DNA of 37,599 nucleotides, taken from assembly GCA_027576995.1 (NCBI GenBank), contig JANBQC010000255.1, positions 1-37,599 of the forward strand, in the 5' to 3' direction. The notes under the pieces were generated by a model. That model made no database searches. It saw nothing but the letters and a program-made list of their open reading frames with translations, and was not told the origin of the DNA. Source of the DNA: Dimargaris cristalligena (lineage: Eukaryota; Kickxellomycota; Dimargaritomycetes; Dimargaritales; Dimargaritaceae). The first letter of the stretch is position 1. Each line of letters begins with the position of its first letter. A program made the position numbers and the translations under genes. This document shows positions 1-10,163 of the stretch, piece by piece.

Positions 1-1022
1 GGTATTCCCTCGTGGTACTACCGGCTATTTGCTGGATCCTCTGGCTCGGCGCCCCCTCTGGTCGGTGGGTTTGGATTACCGACACGGCACTGGTCACGGC
101 GTAGGATCATTCCTGAATGTCCATGAGGGGCCACACGGCATTGGTACCCGGGCTCTTTACAACTCCACTCCGCTCCAACCTGGGATGACAGTTACAAATG
201 GTATGTTTTTTAAATATATATATATTCAAACCTGGTCGATTATACGATTTGGCTCCTATTATCAATCCACGTGGCGGCCCTCGAACTTCTATCACTTAGC
301 CCTTGCTAGGCTCTTTTATGTTTCTCACCATCCACCACCCTTTCCCTTGATGAATAACCCTATGCCACACCTATAGAGCCCGGTTATTATGAAGATGGTG
401 AGTTCGGCATTCGTATTGAAAACGTACTCCTCATTACCGAAGCCGAGGCTCCCAACAATTTTGGCAATATCGGTTATTTGAAATTTGAACACGTTACGCT
501 TGTAAGTGAATATACATATATTGCTGCTACCACCACGACGCGGTGACCCATAATCTCTGCTAATGTCGGGTTCGCTAGTACTGGCCTATTATGGATCAAA
601 TAAAGCTTTCTGGGCCTACTGAACGTTATACGCGTGGACATACCCAATGTACATTCACATTCATCCGCCCTAATCTGATTGGTCGTGGTCTGGAGGGGGT
701 GGGGGTTGTGTAGATAGCCACACCGTCCTCGATAAATCCTCATTCTAAGTTATGAGGGGACCAAACAATCTTTACCCACTTTTTCACATTGGAAGTTAAC
801 CGGAGTTAACCAAACCCATCAAAATATACCTATATCTATTTAATCATTTATTCCTTACAGGCCCCAATGCAACGAAAGATGATCCAGGTGTCTCTGCTGT
901 CCGACTCGGAAATCAAGTGGATCAACGACTACCACCAAGAGTGCCTCAACAAAGTGGGCCCGCTGCTGAAAGACAACAAACTGGCCTACGATTGGCTTGA
1001 ACGTGAAACGGCCCCTCTTTAA
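1..1022 (+). CDS. Xaa-Pro aminopeptidase (aminopeptidase P, M24B), C-terminal part
   Basis: Removes an N-terminal residue that precedes proline; cytosolic XPNPEP1-type metallopeptidase. Three exons are in view: 2-200, 377-501 and 861-1022 (stop TAA 1020-1022); the 5' part lies off the left edge. The introns, 201-376 and 502-860, are GT-AG. The reading frame gives the M24B signature [17 protein letters not shown], then [19 protein letters not shown], which together supply the His and two Glu metal ligands of the family; the two Asp ligands would lie upstream. The first Glu codon is split by the first intron (G at 200, AG at 377-378), which fixes that splice site. The C-terminal exon ([23 protein letters not shown]) matches the usual tail. 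Nothing suggests a pseudogene. Confident family call; only roughly the last 160 residues are visible. Confidence 0.95.
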
Positions 1023-1250
1023 ACGAGGTTTGATCTAATGGAGATGTTTATTTTCCATCCCCGTTTCTTATTGTGCAGCTACGGCAGACCCCAGGCGCGC
1101 CTCTTCCTGGCAATATAGTCACCCGTTTAGTTTTGGTTTTTGTGTACTTTTCTTCGAACTTCGTAAATCCCGTTGATAACCATGGTACTCGCTTATTATA
1201 TCTATTCCGCGCCCTTAAGTTTGCTACTTTTATAGTCCCCCTTCTCACCC

Positions 1251-1256
1251 AATAAA
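1251..1256 (+). terminator. Possible polyadenylation signal of the aminopeptidase gene
   Basis: A canonical AATAAA hexamer lies 229 bp downstream of the aminopeptidase stop codon, on the coding strand. The distance is plausible for a fungal 3' UTR. Hexamer evidence only. Confidence 0.35.
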
Positions 1257-1763
1257 CCTCTACTCCATGGGTTTTTAAGCCGACACGCCTCTGGTGGCCT
1301 TAGATGAAGGAACTAAGACTCACTAGATTGGATGGGGCGATTTTAACGAACCCATCAGTAGCAGCTATATACTAGCGCCATTCCGGAAATCTTTACTTCT
1401 TTAGTTATGTAAGGGATGTTTATTCATTAACATGCGGGGCTTTAAATACTTGCTAATACAATTAGGTGCCTAGTAGTAGTGTCATTATATATTTTTTTTA
1501 AAAAAAGGAAATAAAGAAAGCTAAAGCTCGCTTTGGAAAATTAAACAGGTGAGAAGGGCCTGCGAGATTAAGGAATTGTGAGTAGAAAGGTCAAACTCAG
1601 TGGTCGAATATCAAATTCGACCACATTGGTTTCAAATATGGTCCACCCGGTGAACATGCGTATTCGTCAGTGGAAATGTCAAGTATTATGTTGATTAGGG
1701 GGGTCAAGGTAGCGGAGCCGAAAAACCACCCAGTGGAAAGCAATTTAACGTTATTCGAAGCTA
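1257..1763. other. Intergenic stretch between convergent genes
   Basis: Space between the aminopeptidase 3' end and the 3' end of the minus-strand small secreted gene. It holds a T-run followed by an A-run near 1493-1506 (short snap-back potential) but no ORF with coding character. Confidence 0.6.
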
Positions 1764-2048
1764 TTAAAAGGTGGTGCTTTTGAAGAAGTTAGAACCCATG
1801 ATGGATAGGAAGAGCGTGGTGCCTCCCGACTGGTCGGGGGGTCCGCCATTCATACCGGCATGAAGAGTATCTTCGACAGCCACGGGCTTGGTCGAAGTTT
1901 GGCTAGTGGCATCCCCGGCGGAGTTATCGGTAGCCAAGCTGGTGGTGGCGGTGGTGACGGGGACGGGGACGCCGGCCGCGGGCGAACTCGAAAGGAGGGT
2001 CAGGATCAAACCACACGCAACGGCGAGAAAGCAACGGGTAGATACCAT
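1764..2048 (-). CDS. Small secreted Thr/Ser-rich protein, unknown function
   Basis: Unknown family. The 94-residue product starts with a textbook signal peptide: MVSTRC, a hydrophobic core (FLAVACGLILTLLSSS), then small residues AAG, with likely cleavage before VPVPV. The mature part, about 65-70 residues, is rich in Thr, Ser, Ala and Gly, has no Cys, and would suit O-glycosylation or surface display. I chose the ATG at 2048 rather than the frame's first Met 34 codons upstream because it begins exactly at the signal peptide. A minus-strand TATA box lies about 215 bp upstream and the leader between them is pyrimidine-rich. No intron is needed. A short secreted effector-like or cell-wall protein is possible but is inference only. 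Confidence 0.55.
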   Translation of the reverse strand: MVSTRCFLAVACGLILTLLSSSPAAGVPVPVTTATTSLATDNSAGDATSQTSTKPVAVEDTLHAGMNGGPPDQSGGTTLFLSIMGSNFFKSTTF

Positions 2049-2258
2049 GGTTATAATGTGTGCGAAGGGGGGGAGGGGGTGCGATAGGTGTGGTGTGGTA
2101 AGTCGCAATTCACTAATGAAGGGAACTGCGATTGAGATAGAGCCGAGCACTTGGGGACGAGGGTGTTAATGGGATAGACCGGGGTAATGTGAGGAGGTGA
2201 GTTATAGGTTGGTGAACTGAGGGGATGGTGATGACTTAGTTAGCCGGGCCCCTCCCGG

Positions 2259-2266
2259 TTTATATA
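2259..2266 (-). promoter_or_regulatory. TATA box upstream of the small secreted gene
   Basis: On the minus strand this reads TATATAAA, flanked by GC-rich sequence (CCGGGAGGGG on its downstream side), about 210 bp 5' of the ATG at 2048. Placement and orientation fit a core promoter for that gene. Confidence 0.45.
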
Positions 2267-4730
2267 TGTAGAAGGGATTGGATGGCCATTAAAGAACTCC
2301 TCCTCACCCAAGGGTCTCAGAGATCGCATGATGAACCGGAAAAAGGAACTTTAACTGTTAGGCCGAGTGTTCATGCCGATCAAGAACACCGCTAGAAATG
2401 GATAAGGCATGAGGGGTGGCTTCTGTCGGCTGTTGCTGTCGTGCGCTAGTTAAACGCACCCGGTCCCCCATATTACACTGGCCAATGCTGCCTTTTAGTG
2501 CCTGGGGCCAGAGCCATGGAGTGATCCATTAAAGTGGTACATGCTCGGTGAAACGGGTGGCGAATAAGGGAGGAGGGGCCAATGAGCACGGGTGCAAGTA
2601 GGGATTATCCAACTTTACGGTGGAGCTAAGGCAATCACCACCCGCAACAGGGTTTTCCTAATGCGTTCCGAGATGGGAAGGAGAGACGCAGAAATATGGG
2701 TAGTTGGGATAAACGATCCTTGCGCACTGGGACCTTATTCATTCCGAGAGGGGAAGATGCAGGGTTCGAAGGCAGAGCAAAAACCATACTTGGAGTGTAG
2801 GCAATCCACACTCCGGTCCCTATTAATACTTAACAAGCCTAGGGCCGTAAACTGATGAACCGATGCAAGGAAGCCGGTCCGCATTGGTAAATAAATGGAC
2901 ACTGGCTGTCCTCACCTGGAAATCGGCTCCATACCGGTTGCCTAATCCAGCACACCTTCCCTCCTTTGGTAATATTAGCCGACTGGTGATCAGTCATATC
3001 CCTGCGGCGAACCAGTGAATGAACACCCCGTTTCCCGTCCCTGACCCCAGCCTTTTTCGGGATTATATCTGACGATTAAATATACCGAACGTGCGTCCGT
3101 GGAAGTACGCTTGGCTATGCTCTCCGTTACACCAAAATCCAGCTACCGTCATCTTTCGTATCCCGTAATCTAACCATTCCATATCCTTTTACTTTTAGGG
3201 GTAGATCACATACTTCCTCGAATGTGATTTTTTTAAACAATACAAAACCGGATGTTAATCCAAGGACCTCCCGATTTTCGATGAGCAAGCGACAAACAAC
3301 AACAAACGCGCATGTGTATTGAAGGTCCATACTGTAACACACAGGCCAAGTGGGGCTGAAATAACGATAGTGGCAAGGGGGGACTTTCCAAGACCACAGT
3401 AATTATGCTAACGACCTAAATAGAGCTCGGGGCATTGCGTGTTAATTCCTAATTTGTGCGTTTTTGTTATTTGCTTTTTTTACTTGAGTCGGTGGACTGG
3501 GGTGGAAACTGTTCACTACTTGCAGTGCGGAGGGCAATTGCCATATATGGACCCGGTGGGACACTCTAGTAGATGGAATCGAATGGCCGGCCTTGTCCAG
3601 TGGCTGTATAACCCTCTCAGGAAGTTTTTGTAAATTTACTGATACACTAAAAATAGTCTAAACACGACAAAAATAACTAACTCGCAGCCTGGTGCAGTAT
3701 ATTTAGAAGCTGTTCAGTGCTTTAAATGAATCAAATTATATAAAAAATAGTCATCGAGGATCAATTGGTAGGTAGTAGCTAAGGGCCGATTGATTCATCA
3801 ACCGGTTTTGTCTCCTCTCAGTTTGCTCAGGGATCACTCCTCCACTAATGACAACCTCACTGTCAATAGCAGTACACTTCTACTATCATGGAGCCTTTCC
3901 AAATACTCTACTCCTTCAATCCCTAACTACCCGCTGAGATTTTCTACCCACCAATAACGCCGCTGGGTAATCCACCATTAAATATTTTTAGGAATTAGAC
4001 TACTAAGTTTTTGCTGATCGATCCAATGCCCAGGAGTACCGCCTAAAGCACAAGGCTACAACAACCCCCTCTGCTGAAGCTAAGCTCCCCACTAGTACCA
4101 CAGCACTTTATGAAAACCTCAACTGCACTAAGTCACAGCCCTCGTAGTTGGGCCCTTTCAAAATTAGAACCTGCTCTCCTCGCAATACTTATGTAGGGCT
4201 ACAGAGTGCAGGCAGTGAAAAGTTTAATTAGGTACCTAATTCCATTACCAGTTGTATTTCCATTATCAATGTATAACATGGTTCATTCAATCACATTCAT
4301 TTATTTGGTCTTGTAAAGCTAAAGATTCATTAAGTACTCTTTACCATTTTTTTATCGATTTCTTTGTAGAATTCCCAGCTTTTATCAGAAAATGGTGGCA
4401 AGGCCGGCCATTTGACTATTCTATTTGAGGATTGCTATTCATAGCTCAATATCTTATTTCTTCGTCAATCGAAGTATTCCAGTTAGTTATTTGTCATTGA
4501 TCAACACCAAAGGTCTCGTCTCATTCAACAGCACCATCCAATATCGACCCAAAGAGTACAGACAGCAGCATCAGAATTCCAAGTATCCAGCGGTTCACCA
4601 TTGAATTATCACTTTTCTCATATAAAATCCCCGCAGTTCCGCCGAACTGAGAAATAGTGGGTTATCAGCCAAGGGCGAACTAAGAGTAGCCCCACTGATG
4701 TCTTCATTTCCGTCGTTCATCATCACCAAG
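2267..4730. other. Long non-coding spacer
   Basis: No ORF here has coding character or family resemblance. The open frames are short, start mostly at non-ATG codons, and show no consistent codon bias. From about 3800 onward the plus strand becomes poor in G and rich in C/T/A, which may mark an upstream region or leader for the doubtful ORF at 4819. No RNA gene or long repeat was recognised. Confidence 0.5.
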
Positions 4731-4818
4731 ATGGTTATTATTGATTATTCCACCAATATTTCGTCTATAACATTGCTTATTGCACTCAGCTTATTACCCT
4801 ATTTTTCTTTAAAATAAT

Positions 4819-5049
4819 ATGCATAAAATCCTCAGCGTTCTGACCCTTAAATCTCTCGTTGACTCTGCGATGGACTTGAACCTCCCGCCGAGAACCCCGG
4901 CTTTTCTGCTCAACGACGCAATGCCCGACCCAACCAGCCCACCGGGTCTCGACGTGATGCAGTTGCAAATGCTGGGCAGGGTCAATCACCCAGGGTCGGG
5001 ATGGTCAACTGACCTCACCAGCTTAAATACATCTGCGTACAGGCATTGA
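4819..5049 (+). CDS. Doubtful short ORF or exon, unknown
   Basis: A 76-codon frame from ATG to TGA. Its middle (about 4834-4990) has GC-rich third positions resembling the real exons nearby, unlike the AT-rich DNA around it. The product (MHKILSVLTLKSLVDSAMDL, then a Pro/Leu/Met-rich tail) resembles nothing I know. A CAG acceptor-like site at about 4833-4835 would also allow this to be a 3' exon. A second ATG at 4731 opens a 28-codon hydrophobic frame that could be an upstream signal-like exon, but I see no good donor linking them. Kept as low confidence. Confidence 0.22.
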   Translation: MHKILSVLTLKSLVDSAMDLNLPPRTPAFLLNDAMPDPTSPPGLDVMQLQMLGRVNHPGSGWSTDLTSLNTSAYRH

Positions 5050-5490
5050 GCAACTACTAGCTAAACCACTGGTGTAGATGAACCCAGGGTATAAGAGAAG
5101 AACAAATTAATGATTACAAGTTCAGCATCCTTCAATATAATTATATTATCCTTTATCTATCTAAATACCCCTCCCCCCCCTTCGGAAATCCGTTAGTAGC
5201 TCCAGCCCCCTTTGGCCTAATCGTAACTTAGTAAGCAATGGATGGATCATAGTATAGGGGGAGAGGCTATGTTTGTACTGATGAGATCATGTGACTCCAA
5301 TAGGTTAACTACCTCATGGGCGTTATAGAAATAAAGATCAGTCTCAAGAGATATCATCTCGTTTATATATTGACAGAAATTAGGCCGAACTATATAGGGT
5401 ATCACCCAGTGTGTCTAGTTTTACCTTTTATTTTCCCCGCCTCCGCTTTCACCGTTTTCTCCATTTTCTCTTAAACTCCTCCTATTTAAT
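5050..5490. other. Upstream region of the carbonic anhydrase gene
   Basis: Non-coding. It holds a C-run at about 5168-5180 and, just before the start codon (about 5420-5485), a strongly pyrimidine-rich plus strand typical of fungal leaders. No clear TATA box at a useful distance. Confidence 0.5.
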
Positions 5491-6741
5491 ATGCCGTTGG
5501 AACGAATTCTACGCCAGAACCAGGTCTGGGCCGCCTCATTTAAGAAGAAGTACCCCACTTTAGCCGCCCGTACCGCCCAGGGCCAAGCCCCCACGATTCT
5601 TTGGTACGGTAAGTATTGCTCAACAACCCATTCCTGTACCTTTTAACTATATACTCTCACCTCATGCGTGGCCCCATATCCTTTTTTTTTACCGCGGGGT
5701 TCCTTCGACGGCCTCCGAATGGGGAAGTGACCAGTGCTACTGCCTCTACCTTATGCGAGTGAGTATGTTTAGCAGCAAACAGGTGCTTCTCCGCCCGGTA
5801 GGACAACAGCGTTGTACTGCTGACTGGTTTTGGGAGGACTGCTCTTGGGGAAAGCCGCTGGGAAATATTATGTGCACCACGTGCCGAACTGGGTCACCCA
5901 TTGGCTAAAGCCATAATGTAGATTACTCCTCCCCTCCCCACCAGTGGTTTCTCCCCATAAATCCAACGTTGGTGGGGAAAGTATTAGAGGAGGCCGCCTA
6001 TCATTGGTTCTTAATCTCAGCCCAGAAGTAGTGTGGAAAAGGCCTCGTATTCAAGACCAACTTACCACCACCTTCTCGCTCTGTGCCTCCCCTTTGTCAC
6101 GGTATCGAACTAACCCTACATTGCCTACCCCAATCATTCCTATTCCGACACCACCATTAACCACCAAATGGATACTACCAGGCTGTTCGGATTCCCGGGC
6201 CTCCCCCGAAGTCGTAGCGGACTGCACCTTGGGTGACCTCTTTGTGCAACGCAACATCGCCAATGTAGTGCACCGGGGCGACTCCAGCAGCATGTCGGTG
6301 CTCGAATACGCTGTCCGCCACCTCGGCGTGCAGCACGTGGTAGTCTGTGGGCACACTAAGTGCGGCGGCGTGCAAGCCGCGCTGGCTGGCCAGTCGGTCG
6401 GGGCGTACTTGGACCCCTGGCTGGAAAGGCTCAAGCGTCTCATCCCTCGTATCCCCCCACCGTCCCCCCCTTCGTCGACCTGCTCCCACGGCGCCTCCGA
6501 GGCCACCTCGGTGGATTGTCGCGAGGCCGAACGCCAGCGGGCGCTGATTGATTTGAACGTGCGTCAATCGCTCTACGAAATCGCCCACTCCCCCGTCGTA
6601 CAGACCCGTTGGGAGGAGAGTAAAATACCGCTGACCCTTCACGGATGGGTATACAATCTTCAGACCCTGGAGTTGGAGGATATGACTCTGGAAGTGAATT
6701 CCCGCGAAATGGCTAATAAAATGCTGACCTCGTACTTGTAA
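5491..6741 (+). CDS. Beta-class carbonic anhydrase
   Basis: Interconverts CO2 and bicarbonate; fungal beta-CAs supply bicarbonate for carboxylation reactions and CO2 sensing. Two exons, 5491-5608 and 6182-6741 (TAA 6739-6741), give 225 residues, normal for the family. The start is the first ATG, followed by MPLERILRQNQVWAASFKKK, the usual N-terminal helix. Joining the exons yields ILWYGCSDSR: zinc ligand C41 and the Asp43-Arg45 dyad. H97 and C100 (CGHTKCGG) complete the zinc site. The intron is long (573 nt) and contains a second in-frame acceptor at 5944. A Pro/Ser-rich loop (about residues 142-165) sits between the core helices. There is no mitochondrial targeting peptide, so it is probably cytosolic. 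Confidence 0.95.
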
Positions 6742-7014
6742 TCCCCCCCCCACCCCCTTTCATTCCTTTCCAACCTAGATATCCCCGCTTCCTCCCCAAC
6801 TCTGCCCCATACCCAGTATTATTATTTTTTGCTTGACACATCCAGTTTCACCGTCGGCCGTGCAAATTGGTAAGGCAGCAAATAACGACTAGTTGGATTG
6901 TAGATTATATACTTGGAAGCTATTGCCTCCGACTTCCGTTTTATTGGATTTATACGTTACATCATATTTTTTTTCGAGTGTCGACTACTGTCAGGAGGTA
7001 CTCGTTTATAGATA
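6742..7014. other. 3' flank of the carbonic anhydrase gene
   Basis: Non-coding, with C-runs immediately after the stop codon and T-runs near 6820 and 6967. No unambiguous polyadenylation hexamer was picked out. Confidence 0.4.
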
Positions 7015-7155
7015 CATTTGGGTGAAGTTCAGCTTGGTTGTATAAGGTTTTAACCGGTACGTGTATAGGAAAATCGGTGGGATGTTTATTTTCAACCAGT
7101 AGTACTTGCCTCATCAAATGGATTTTTCGTTATACAGCTTGGATGAACTTCTCCC
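7015..7155 (-). repeat. Diverged dispersed repeat, copy A (inverted)
   Basis: Read on the minus strand, this matches copies B (7732-7860) and C (8641-8770): GAAGTTCATCCAAGC, GTATAACGAAAAATCC, TACTGGTT.AAAAATA, ATCCCACC.ATT, AAAACCTTATAC, CACCCAAATG, in the same order and spacing. It is opposite in orientation to the other copies. No ORF, and no terminal repeat I could define. Confidence 0.65.
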
Positions 7156-7731
7156 ATTTCAATACATTTAATTTCTACTAATTCATATTCTCCCCTTACA
7201 CAGTGCGTTTGTACATTTGTAGGACGCGGGTGGGTTATATTCCTTGCTTCCTACGCCTTCACCTTTCTTCATAAACCAGCAGTCGTTTGGGATCACTGGG
7301 CATAATAGCTTCAATGACTACACTGCAGGACGGGTGTAAAATTAAATAAGAGGACTGGGTGGGCCGTTGGATCGGTCGGTTGGCGTGTGATTTAAAGGAG
7401 CGTAGCCGGAATTACCCAAGAACCCGCGTCTGCGACCTTTTTCCACAGTTACTACCTGTACCCATCTCAATAGTATATAGCCCAATACACCTATTTAGGA
7501 CTCACATAGGATTTCACCAGCGTTTCTACCCCGTATAGCAGGTATCCGTTGCTCGGCGAAGGTCACACCAACGGTATGGATGTCCGACTGTTGTGGAGTA
7601 ATCAATCACCTGTCATATACGGCCAATGATACTTGGTTCATTAGGATCGGAAATATCCCACTTGTTAACTATAGTGGGTCACCCCCACCCTTCTACTACC
7701 CCTGTACCGCCGATTCCACTCAGAACCATAT

Positions 7732-7860
7732 AGGTGAAGTTCATCCAGACCGTATAACGAAAAATCTGTTGGATGAAACGAATAATACTGGTTAAAAATA
7801 CATATCCCACCCATTATCATTTAAAACCCTATACAGCTGGATTCAATTTCAACCAAATGG
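7732..7860 (+). repeat. Diverged dispersed repeat, copy B
   Basis: Plus-strand copy sharing ordered blocks with A and C: GTGAAGTTCATCCAGAC, CGTATAACGAAAAATCTGTT, GGATGAAACGAATAATACTG, TATCCCACCCATTATCATTT, AAAACCCTATACAGCTGGAT, TTTCAACCAAATGG. It is the best match to the reverse complement of copy A. A short frame running through it (7580-7795) is not credible as a gene. Confidence 0.65.
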
Positions 7861-8640
7861 AACGATGGCTAATAGTAAGGCCAGAATTCGGGCCAACAAG
7901 AGGAGTTGAAAATATCTATATATGATATAGTAGTTATAGCTATGCTTCATATTGGGTACACAGTTGGTTAAGTCTGGGAGTTCTTGGCGGTGTTTTGAAG
8001 AAGGGAAGCAAACAGTTACTTAGTGGAATTAGGCTATATTATTAACCAATATAGTGGTCGCGTCTTTTTAGAAACCAATCAGCGGATGGTGCTTTTTATA
8101 TACATATATTTGTATCAAGGTCTTGAACCCCCCTCCCTCCCTAATTTTTCTAACCCAATCCATTCATTTTTCAATGCGAAGGCTATCGGTAAAAGGGCCC
8201 AATCGCCATCGGTTTACCCACACACAGAGTGAGGCCTTCCTTTGATAACAAGGTAACCGGCGTGGCTCAAAAATGCGTACCACGTTTGTAGCTGCTCATA
8301 TTGCTCAACTTGTACGTACTTATTATAGGGGCCATCTACCCCCATCCCCAAAACGGCAGAAATATCAACCTTGGGGACCGCTCCGCAGAGGGTGGTGATT
8401 TAGGGGGATATTCGACGTTTTTCGGTGTATACAACTGGTACATTAGATGAGCCATTACAAAAGGTGGGAAAAGCGAGTTATCGGCATATCTGGGTGGTAG
8501 TACGAGACAATGGAGGGTCAACGGAAAGGCTCAACTATTACGCGAAGGGGGCCTAGTTTTAGGCATTCTAGGATCAACTCTAACCCTCCGCTGGCCTTTT
8601 TTAATGGAAACTGGGTGGAAAAGGGAGCGGGAGGGTATGG

Positions 8641-8770
8641 GAAAGGTTCAACCACGCTATATAGCGATAAATCCGTTGGATGAGGGAAAACCTACTGGTT
8701 AATGAATCTCTTATATTTTCACATATGCGTATCATCCAAAACCTTATACAGCTGCACTGAATTCCACCCG
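8641..8770 (+). repeat. Diverged dispersed repeat, copy C
   Basis: Same block order as B: GGTTCAACCACGC, GCGATAAATCCGTTGGATGA, CCTACTGGTTAATGA, GTATCATCC, AAAACCTTATACAGCTGCAC, TGAATTCCACCCG. It is about 0.9 kb from B in the same orientation and more diverged from A and B than they are from each other. Confidence 0.6.
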
Positions 8771-9298
8771 TATTAACACGTAGACATGGTCTGCCTAAAG
8801 TATATACGCTGCGGTGAAGGTGTGGGAGATGGGGAGGCAAATTGAACTGGCCACCGAGTGCAGATGGCACCCCACTGTGTGACGGTATCAAAATCGCAAG
8901 CGCAACCTTAGCCAAGACAATGTAGATCTCCGTCGGCAGGCAGACCACATCTCCGAGCCATGGGCTAATTCCCTCCGATAATTTCCTGCGACGAATTTCA
9001 TAGCATATCTAGAGGGCCGTAAGCCTTGGGCGGACTGCTGTCAGGTTAATGGGTGTAGTGGCGGTTGGCTAATTTTAAACAGCACATGAATAGGGAACAC
9101 AAAAACTGGGTGAAAAAGGGGGATAGTTATTAGGTACCCAACTATGGACCTATCCGAATCTGGTAATAGCCACTCCACAGTCCAACCCCCGATAAATGCC
9201 GTGCCCTTCCGCTGCGCCCGTTGCTAACATTACTAGTACAGAGGGACTAGGCTTTGTCTGTGTACTCTACGCCTTTCTCTTAAAACAGTTTATATTAC

Positions 9299-9354
9299 TT
9301 CCGTTGGATAGAGGGATACTACCCACATAAAGTATTCCATTTTTCAACCAAATT
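9299..9354 (+). repeat. Possible truncated copy D of the dispersed repeat
   Basis: Starts with TTCCGTTGGATAGAGGGATA and ends with TTTTTCAACCAAATTCG, matching two blocks of copies B and C but lacking the middle AAAACCTTATACAGCTG block. Likely a deletion derivative; a chance match cannot be excluded by eye. Confidence 0.35.
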
Positions 9355-10163
9355 CGACGACACTTATTCAACGTTCGCCCAGCTAGCTTGTAGTTATCCG
9401 GGCTATGCCATTCATTATTCCCTAGTATCGGTTGGTTCATTAGTAACTCTCTCCCATTGGTAATATTTCCGATTAGTCAACCGGCACTTGAACCCCCTCC
9501 TGGTGGATGCCTTTCGCCCATAGCCGTGTGCAACACTATCATTGAATATAGTTTGTCAAGACCCACCTCTCTATAATTTAGGGAGAGGGTAGTCGGCCGC
9601 TTTCCACATAGTCTCCCGGGGCCCAGTCCTCCGTAGAGCCGGTCACTTGGTCTCCAGGGTCCGCGTTTCCGATACTCAATCGTTCCTAGAGCCGGACTCC
9701 AGCTCCCAGCCCCACCCTCTCTTTATTTGAGCGACTCGGAATGGTCGTTTCGACGAATCAAATGAATATAACCTACTTATAGCCCAAACTCTGTCGGCTG
9801 TTGCAGTACATTACTAACCCAAAATTACAATTATTTCACCAACTATCCCTTCTTTATCTACACTAGTTCGCTTCACACAGCTTATCAACTGTAACAAGGG
9901 CCTATTTCGCGCTGTTGTTGACCACGGGTTCCCGGCTGGTATACTATACTAGGGGCAACTACCACAATTATAAATACAACACATAGGCCTCCCAACCATG
10001 CCCACTATCTCACAGACCCCATATTTATATGGCTCTGTACATATACCTCATGCTACTTATTTTCACCATTTACACCATTAGTAAACTAAAGGTTCACTTA
10101 AAATTTATTATAAGGTTAAAATCTATTTCTCTTGCCATTCTTTTTTATTTCGACTACTACAAA
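9355..10163. other. Spacer upstream of the unknown secreted gene
   Basis: Non-coding. The last 130 bp before the chosen ATG are AT-rich and remain open in frame back to an ATG at 10029, but that extension encodes only a biased hydrophobic Leu/Ile/Tyr/Lys-rich string and is more likely leader. No clear core promoter element was chosen. Confidence 0.4.

Noticed and set aside
4870..4890. tRNA T-arm-like match (GGTTCAAGTCC on the minus strand)
   Set aside because: The flanking bases do not form a five-pair T stem and no acceptor, D or anticodon arm can be placed around it.
6175..6753. 192-codon minus-strand ORF and a 151-codon minus-strand ORF over carbonic anhydrase
   Set aside because: Both are antisense to exon 2 of a clear beta-carbonic anhydrase and have no independent support.
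8114..8130. Second tRNA T-arm-like match on the minus strand (GGTTCAAGACC)
   Set aside because: The stem does not pair and the surrounding AT- and C-rich sequence gives no cloverleaf.
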